Source: a virus
DNA length: 25,397 nucleotides
Strand: one strand, 5' to 3'
Virus record (IMG/VR): IMGVR_UViG_3300025543_000189
Coordinates: 1 to 25,397 of that record
The number at the start of each line of letters is the position of its first letter. Positions within the stretch are counted from its first letter, which is position 1. The position numbers and the translations under genes were made by a program. This document shows positions 21,560 to 25,397 of this stretch, piece by piece. The notes below the pieces were generated by a model. That model was not told the origin of the DNA. It worked only from the letters and a program-made list of their open reading frames with translations, and did not search any database.

Positions 21560-21784
21560 TTAAGAATAATAAGCAATTCGATACATTTCGCTGGCCTCTT
21601 CTTTAACGTCGGGCTGGCTTTGTACCGTCGCCATTGCTAAGGCCTCCGAGTCTCCTAGATCAACAAGGGAATTAAACGCGTGGAGCTTAGCGCCGTTTCG
21701 TGTAGCTTTCCAGGCTGCAACCTGCTCGGCTATCTGCTCAACTGTTAGACTTTTTGCGGCGGTGTAAATTTCTTGGCTGTTCAT
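21560..21784 (-). CDS. Small helical protein of unknown function
   Basis: A 74-residue protein from the ATG at 21784 (MNSQEIYTAAKSLTVEQIAEQ). A TTG 12 codons upstream is in frame, but those codons coincide with the promoter and leader shared with the gene at 15.7 kb, so it is not used as the start. The protein appears all-helical: KSLTVEQIAEQVAAWKAT, AKLHAFNSLVDLGDSEALAMATVQS, KEEASEMYRIAYYS. No family is recognised. Having its own promoter and operator-like element within the replication block suggests regulated or early use. Confidence 0.55.
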   Translation of the reverse strand: MNSQEIYTAAKSLTVEQIAEQVAAWKATRNGAKLHAFNSLVDLGDSEALAMATVQSQPDVKEEASEMYRIAYYS

Positions 21785-21807
21785 ATCTTTTCGGTTTATT
21801 TGATAGG

Positions 21808-21850
21808 CAATATTAAACAAAGTTTAATGAAATAGCAAACAAAGTTTAAA
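21808..21850 (-). promoter_or_regulatory. Promoter with double operator-like site, before the 74-aa gene
   Basis: On the minus strand TTTG (21836-21839), 20 nt, then TAATATTG (21808-21815). A perfect dyad TTAAAC-AAA-GTTTAA lies at 21813-21827 across the -7 box, and a second site AAAC-AAA-GTTT at 21837-21847, 22 bp away, across the -33 box. The leader ATCAAATAAACCGAAAAG follows up to the ATG at 21784. Confidence 0.65.
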
Positions 21851-22532
21851 TAAAAGTAAATAATTTTTCAATACGGCGCTCGCCGGGCTTTCCGCTCCTA
21901 ACTTCTAGGTTAACATTTTTTCGCCAAATCTCCACGAAGTCAGGCGGCGCGGCGTACTCCGATATAAAAACAAGGTTGTGCTCGCTTAGGTCCCGGCACT
22001 TTTGCCAAAACGCCGCGGAGTCAAAACCGCCGGTACTGTAGGCCGTCGTATCATTGTACGGCGGGTCGCAATAGATCACGAACCCGCTATACTCTGAGGC
22101 TAAAAAATCCTCATGCTTGAACGTTACGCCCTCGCACCGCTTGAACTTGACCGCTAACGCACGGCTGGCTTGCTCGACATAGTTACGTTTCCCTCCCCGC
22201 GCGTACCCACCAAAGAATTTTCCTGCGAAGCTGCATGCGAAGCCCACAAAGCCCCGCAAAGCGGACGGCCCCGGCGAGGCCTTAATCTCCCGATAATCCT
22301 CCTCGCTTACATTTGTGGGAAGGTTAAACCCTTTTTGCATACTTAAGTAAAGCGCTATTAAATCCGGGTGAAAGTCGCGCGCGTGTCGCTCCGCCGCGGG
22401 GTTGACGTATTGAATAACGTTCAAAGCCCCGCAAAATGGCTCGGCGTATTTGCTAAACCTTCCACCTAAGTTGCTGTTTATAACCGCGGCCAGCTCCTTA
22501 GCTATCCGAGATTTTCCTCCCATGTATCGCAT
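21846..22532 (-). CDS. DNA adenine methyltransferase (D12/Dam class)
   Basis: A 228-residue protein starting MRYMGGKSRI, the typical start of D12-class enzymes. Motif I is AEPFCGAL at 30-37, which binds S-adenosylmethionine; motif IV DPPY is at 156-159, followed by NDTTAY. An FKHEDFLASEY segment (138-147) precedes it. It is expected to methylate N6 of adenine in a short site; which site cannot be read from sequence. Its ATG follows directly on the TAA of the primase gene, so it belongs to the replication operon. No restriction partner is visible, so it is an orphan enzyme, probably protecting phage DNA or marking replication. Confidence 0.92.
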   Translation of the reverse strand: MRYMGGKSRIAKELAAVINSNLGGRFSKYAEPFCGALNVIQYVNPAAERHARDFHPDLIALYLSMQKGFNLPTNVSEEDYREIKASPGPSALRGFVGFACSFAGKFFGGYARGGKRNYVEQASRALAVKFKRCEGVTFKHEDFLASEYSGFVIYCDPPYNDTTAYSTGGFDSAAFWQKCRDLSEHNLVFISEYAAPPDFVEIWRKNVNLEVRSGKPGERRIEKLFTFI

Positions 22533-24911
22533 TTATATCTTTTTAAATATTCTTTGGCGCCCGTATATAGGTACATTTTTAACTGACCCGGTAAAACGCC
22601 AGCCTAAACCTCTTAAAATTTCGTTTACTTCTTTAGTATTGTATCGGCTCATGTCTTCGCGGCGCTTGTCCAGGCACTCCGCCCAAATCTCCGCAACCGT
22701 TACCTCGTGCCGCGGTTCGTCTTCAAGGTCCGCCGCGTCTTTATCCTGGGCGTAAGAGTTAAAAAATGTTACGCGGTCAAAGGCGGCCATTTTTGCCCAG
22801 TCCATTGGCAAAGGCATTTCTAAGAAAGCCGAAACAAGGCCCGCCCGCTCGTCTATTTCCATGTGGTCCGACTGAACTGCCCTCGCCTCTAGTGTCACCG
22901 CATCTGATAAATAAAGCTTTTCGCCTTGCATGAAATACCAAACCGCCTCGGCCCAAATCTGGTTTACCTCTTCGCCTACTAGCTCCAAATCCACCGAGCG
23001 CGAAATATAAGCGAGACAGCATTCGATAGGCAAAAAGCGCCTATTTCCGGTCGGATCCTTTAGAAAATCTCTCAAGTTCGTGGTGCCTACAAAAATGTTT
23101 TGGCGCTCGTATTCTTCGCGGACGTGCCCGTAAGCGGGGCGGTATTCGTCCTTCTGCTTTGTAATAAAATGCTTGACCGCCTCCGCTTCACCTTTTCGCA
23201 TCCCTGCCAGCTCCGCGACTTCAATGATCCAGGCGCCCTGTATTTGCTCAACCGCCTCTTTTCCGTCAACTTTAAAAAAGGTATCGCTAAACCATTGTTT
23301 GCCGAGCCGTTTCCAAAATGTCGACTTATATAAACCCTCTTCACCCACCAGAACGGGCATGAGATCAAATTTACACCCGGGATTAAACACCCGTGCGACG
23401 GCTCCACAAAGTGTTTTCCGCGCTGCTTCGCGCGTATATGCTGAATCTTTAGCGCCGAGGTACTCGATAAAAAGAGTATCCACGCGCGGCGTCTGATCCC
23501 AAATTAAACCGTTTAAATAAGTTTTGATAGGGTGCCAGGCGTTTCGGTATAGTTCCAGGTTCAAACTATCCTGTACTATTTCTTTGCCCCGTATTCCGTA
23601 ATGCTTACCAATGTAATTTCTGAGCCCTGAAAAATCCACGTTTTTCATCGGGTCGCCTTCCTTCGTTTTCCTCCAGGGGATTGGACGTTTTAGGCTGGGC
23701 TTCCCGTTAAACTCATTAAGGGCAAAAAGGCCCTTTAACACTCCGTCGTTTTCTAGTATTAAGTCTATGTTTTTTTCAGTATTTAAAAACGTGGAGCCTT
23801 TGCCGTCCATGTCCATACCTTCAAGCCAGCTCGCGTCCGCCTCTTCATCCGTTCCAAAATTCTCGCTTTCGTCTTCAAAATCCGAGGCCAAGGCTTCCTT
23901 TAATTCTCGCGCTAAAATCGCTTTTACTGCCTTGTCTGCCATTGCGAATGCTTCCATAGCCTTAAAAGATTTTAGACTATTTGGCGCCGCGTCTAAGGCT
24001 GCAAATTTATGCACCCGCACCAGGTCGAAGACGTTGCAAAGCATACCGCTGGCCGGGTCGGTCCCGTGGTGACTATAGGCGTATTTATTCTCGTAGATAA
24101 CCAGACCGTTTGCCGTGCTTCCTTTGGTGTAGGTATAGCGGCCCTCGGTGCCCTCTTCATACTGCTTAGGTAAGAAGACCGCCAGCGCCTCTTCGACCGT
24201 GTAGGCCCGGCAAAACGCCCCTATAACGCCGCGCTTTTCTAACGGGTCTTCTTGCTTGTCGGCCCGGGTTAAAATGTCGTCGCTGCTTTGTTTATTAGTC
24301 GGCCATTCGGAAACGTCGCGCCAGTTACGGTAAGAGCTTAAAACCTTGTCGACGTCTAACCAGGCGCCTGTTTGGTGCTTTATATAAAAATCCTTATCAC
24401 TGCAAATTGTCGGCCAGTACATTAGCCTGTTTACTTCAAATGTCGTGTTATCAAAAAACTCTATGCCTATGTCCCCAGCAACTTTTCTGGCGGTCGCGGT
24501 GTACTCGTCCGCGGCGCATTCGCGCGAGAGTGGTATAAGTAGCCGATAACGCGGGGCGCTGTCTTCGTGGCTCATGGTGCCGTGGATTACCGCCTCGCAA
24601 TCAAAATTAAATTGAAAGCCCTCCCAAAAATCGAGCGTTCCAAAATCAATGTCTAAGGTTAAAAGTTGGCGGTAACTTACGTTTGCGGGGCTCCGCTTGC
24701 CGGCCCTTAGGTAGCCGCCCACATAGCCGCCCACGTCTTTAACTTTGCCGGCGTCCGCCTTTGAAAGGGCCCTAAACTTTTTAAATGGAATATCTTTTAT
24801 TTGCGGCGTGTTCAACTTCTGCACGAAGTCGGGCCAGCTTATTTTCTTGTTTTTCCAAACTTTCGCCTGGGCGGTAAAGGCTACCGCTATTTCTATAAAT
24901 TCGCCTTGCAT
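22533..24911 (-). CDS. Primase-polymerase / VirE-type helicase fusion
   Basis: A 792-residue replication protein. Residues ~1-200 are an archaeo-eukaryotic-type primase (PrimPol) domain: LLTLDIDFG with Asp87 and Asp89 as metal ligands, IHGTMSHEDSAPRYRLLIPLSR at 109-130, and NRLMYWP at 161-167. A middle part (~225-340) is like the primase C-terminal region. Residues ~385-720 are the VirE-type (SF3-like) helicase: PVLVGEEGLYKSTF at 519-532 as Walker A, WIIEVAELAG at 561-570 as Walker B, HFITKQKDEYRPAYG, then IFVGTTNLRDFL and GNRRFLPIE with the sensor and arginine. The Walker A has Tyr528 in place of the last Gly. It should both prime and unwind phage DNA. The gene follows a terminator and is coupled to the methyltransferase. 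Confidence 0.92.
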   Translation of the reverse strand: MQGEFIEIAVAFTAQAKVWKNKKISWPDFVQKLNTPQIKDIPFKKFRALSKADAGKVKDVGGYVGGYLRAGKRSPANVSYRQLLTLDIDFGTLDFWEGFQFNFDCEAVIHGTMSHEDSAPRYRLLIPLSRECAADEYTATARKVAGDIGIEFFDNTTFEVNRLMYWPTICSDKDFYIKHQTGAWLDVDKVLSSYRNWRDVSEWPTNKQSSDDILTRADKQEDPLEKRGVIGAFCRAYTVEEALAVFLPKQYEEGTEGRYTYTKGSTANGLVIYENKYAYSHHGTDPASGMLCNVFDLVRVHKFAALDAAPNSLKSFKAMEAFAMADKAVKAILARELKEALASDFEDESENFGTDEEADASWLEGMDMDGKGSTFLNTEKNIDLILENDGVLKGLFALNEFNGKPSLKRPIPWRKTKEGDPMKNVDFSGLRNYIGKHYGIRGKEIVQDSLNLELYRNAWHPIKTYLNGLIWDQTPRVDTLFIEYLGAKDSAYTREAARKTLCGAVARVFNPGCKFDLMPVLVGEEGLYKSTFWKRLGKQWFSDTFFKVDGKEAVEQIQGAWIIEVAELAGMRKGEAEAVKHFITKQKDEYRPAYGHVREEYERQNIFVGTTNLRDFLKDPTGNRRFLPIECCLAYISRSVDLELVGEEVNQIWAEAVWYFMQGEKLYLSDAVTLEARAVQSDHMEIDERAGLVSAFLEMPLPMDWAKMAAFDRVTFFNSYAQDKDAADLEDEPRHEVTVAEIWAECLDKRREDMSRYNTKEVNEILRGLGWRFTGSVKNVPIYGRQRIFKKI

Positions 24912-24948
24912 GTTTTTTCGGTTATTGGATTAAGGGCAAAGTAATAAA

Positions 24949-24966
24949 AAAGCCCCGGAGGGCTTT
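24949..24966 (-). terminator. Rho-independent terminator before the primase gene
   Basis: A 7-bp stem AAAGCCC / GGGCTTT with loop TCCG (minus-strand reading) is followed by TTTATTA. It ends the transcript of the pentapeptide-repeat and small membrane protein genes. The primase start lies 38 nt beyond, with the sequence AATAACCGAAAAAAC just before the ATG. Confidence 0.85.
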
Positions 24967-24987
24967 ACTTTTTAAGCGGGTTTTAAA

Positions 24988-25119
24988 TTATTCTATAATC
25001 CCGTAAATGTCCGGGTTGCTATCCAGCATTCCGTTCGGGGCAAACCAAATAAAAGCGAGAGCTAACACAAGAGCGAAAAGCCCCACTGCAAAAACTATTT
25101 TTTCAAATATATTTTTCAT
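24988..25119 (-). CDS. Small membrane protein (43 aa)
   Basis: The ATG lies 4 nt after the stop of the pentapeptide-repeat gene. The product, MKNIFEKIVFAVGLFALVLA onward, has one hydrophobic segment (residues ~8-27), then FAPNGMLDSNPDIYGIIE, an acidic tail. Lys residues before the segment favour an inside N-terminus, so the acidic tail may be outside. A terminator follows 22 nt later, so it is the last gene of its unit. The family is unknown; it could be a spanin-like, holin-like or envelope-modifying peptide. Confidence 0.6.
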   Translation of the reverse strand: MKNIFEKIVFAVGLFALVLALAFIWFAPNGMLDSNPDIYGIIE

Positions 25120-25123
25120 TTTG

Positions 25124-25397
25124 TTAGCTGTTTAGGTGGTTGTAATAGGCCTCAAAAGCCTTAAAATTAGCCTCTATTTGTTTAAATTCTGTAGATCCTC
25201 TTTTAGTGTCATACTTTTCTTTCCCCGCGAAAAATAAAACCCATTCAGCTATTGATTTCTGCTTGCAGCCTATTTTTATTATATCAGTTGTCCCTATCTG
25301 AGTGACTGCCCATTTACAAAATATTGGAATCTGAGCGCCCTGCAAATTAACGCCCCGCAAATTGGCACCCTGCAAATAAGTGCCCTGCAAATAAGCG
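25124..25397 (-). CDS. Pentapeptide-repeat protein (partial, 5' end outside window)
   Basis: The frame is open to the window edge, so the true start is not seen. About 20 residues of pentapeptide repeat remain (AYLQG TYLQG ANLRG VNLQG AQI), the A(N/D/Y)LxG form that folds into a right-handed beta helix. Then comes a ~65-residue domain: IFCKWAVTQIGTTDIIKIGCK, SIAEWVLFFAGKEKYDTKRG and FKQIEANFKAFEAYYNHL. This domain, with 'IGC...T/SIxEW...FxTxRG...F..I...F.A...Y', is found at the end of many phage pentapeptide-repeat proteins. Its role is not known. It is followed 4 nt later by the 43-aa membrane protein. Confidence 0.75.
   Translation of the reverse strand, partial: AYLQGTYLQGANLRGVNLQGAQIPIFCKWAVTQIGTTDIIKIGCKQKSIAEWVLFFAGKEKYDTKRGSTEFKQIEANFKAFEAYYNHLNS

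Noticed and set aside
21785-21820. Twelve extra N-terminal residues on the 74-aa protein, shared with the gene at 15.7 kb
   Set aside because: The shared residues arise from a conserved promoter leader. The start would be a TTG overlapping the operator and -7 box, with conserved DNA continuing upstream past any start.
22777-23022. Minus-strand frame of 81 aa, and others inside the primase gene
   Set aside because: They overlap the helicase domain in a different frame and show Arg/Gly-rich shadow composition.
24912-24948. Promoter for the primase gene (TTACTTTG as -7 box)
   Set aside because: One mismatch in the -7 box, and no TTG at 19-21 nt upstream because the terminator stem occupies that space. 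Not supported enough to list.

Overview
The window looks like a large part of the genome of a tailed phage, or prophage, with a siphovirus-type long non-contractile tail and a Bacteroidota host. Evidence for the host: start codons follow AT-rich leaders without Shine-Dalgarno sequences; three promoters fit the Bacteroidota form (TTTG or TTG, 20 nt, TAAYATYG); and several structural proteins (the 195-aa tail-tube candidate, the 184-aa connector, the 488/683-aa tail pair) have the look of families common in Bacteroidota phages. Almost every gene is on the minus strand, so the map is read from high to low coordinates. No integrase, repressor, endolysin or tRNA was seen, so lifestyle is open.

Region 1 (25.4-18.6 kb), replication: a pentapeptide-repeat protein cut by the window edge, a 43-aa membrane peptide, a terminator, a PrimPol-VirE helicase fusion, an adenine methyltransferase, a short unknown protein behind its own promoter, a possible sliding-clamp-like protein, a VRR-NUC nuclease, an SNF2 helicase, a coiled-coil protein and a 64-aa protein. 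A hairpin terminator closes it.

Region 2 (18.6-18.13 kb): about 465 bp without a gene, holding a 16-bp direct repeat, a cluster of GTAAACAA sites, an 18-bp perfect inverted repeat and the promoter of the small terminase gene. It is a good candidate for a replication origin or a switch region.

Region 3 (18.1-8.0 kb), packaging and tail: terminase small and large subunits, a 230-aa protein, a 139-aa protein with its own promoter, a zinc-ribbon protein with a C-terminal membrane anchor and a terminator. Then come a tail-terminator-like protein, an HK97-gp10-like protein, two large tail proteins, a 46-aa coupled gene and the tape measure. A lone plus-strand gene for a 46-aa membrane peptide lies just beyond the tape measure.

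Region 4 (7.75-4.2 kb), head: an unusual protein joining a ClpP-like protease, a Nudix domain and a scaffold-like tail, then the major capsid protein (with an apparent inserted beta domain), the tail-tube candidate and a terminator.

Region 5 (4.1-0 kb): a small basic protein, portal, connector, tail fibre, a BppU-like protein and a fibre with 42-bp tandem repeats that runs off the window.

The gene order differs from the usual terminase-portal-protease-capsid-connector-tail series: tail and tape measure precede the head genes, and the portal follows the capsid. The most notable points are the protease-Nudix-scaffold fusion, the shared AAACAAAGTTTAA operator-like element at three promoters, and the repeat-rich intergenic region.
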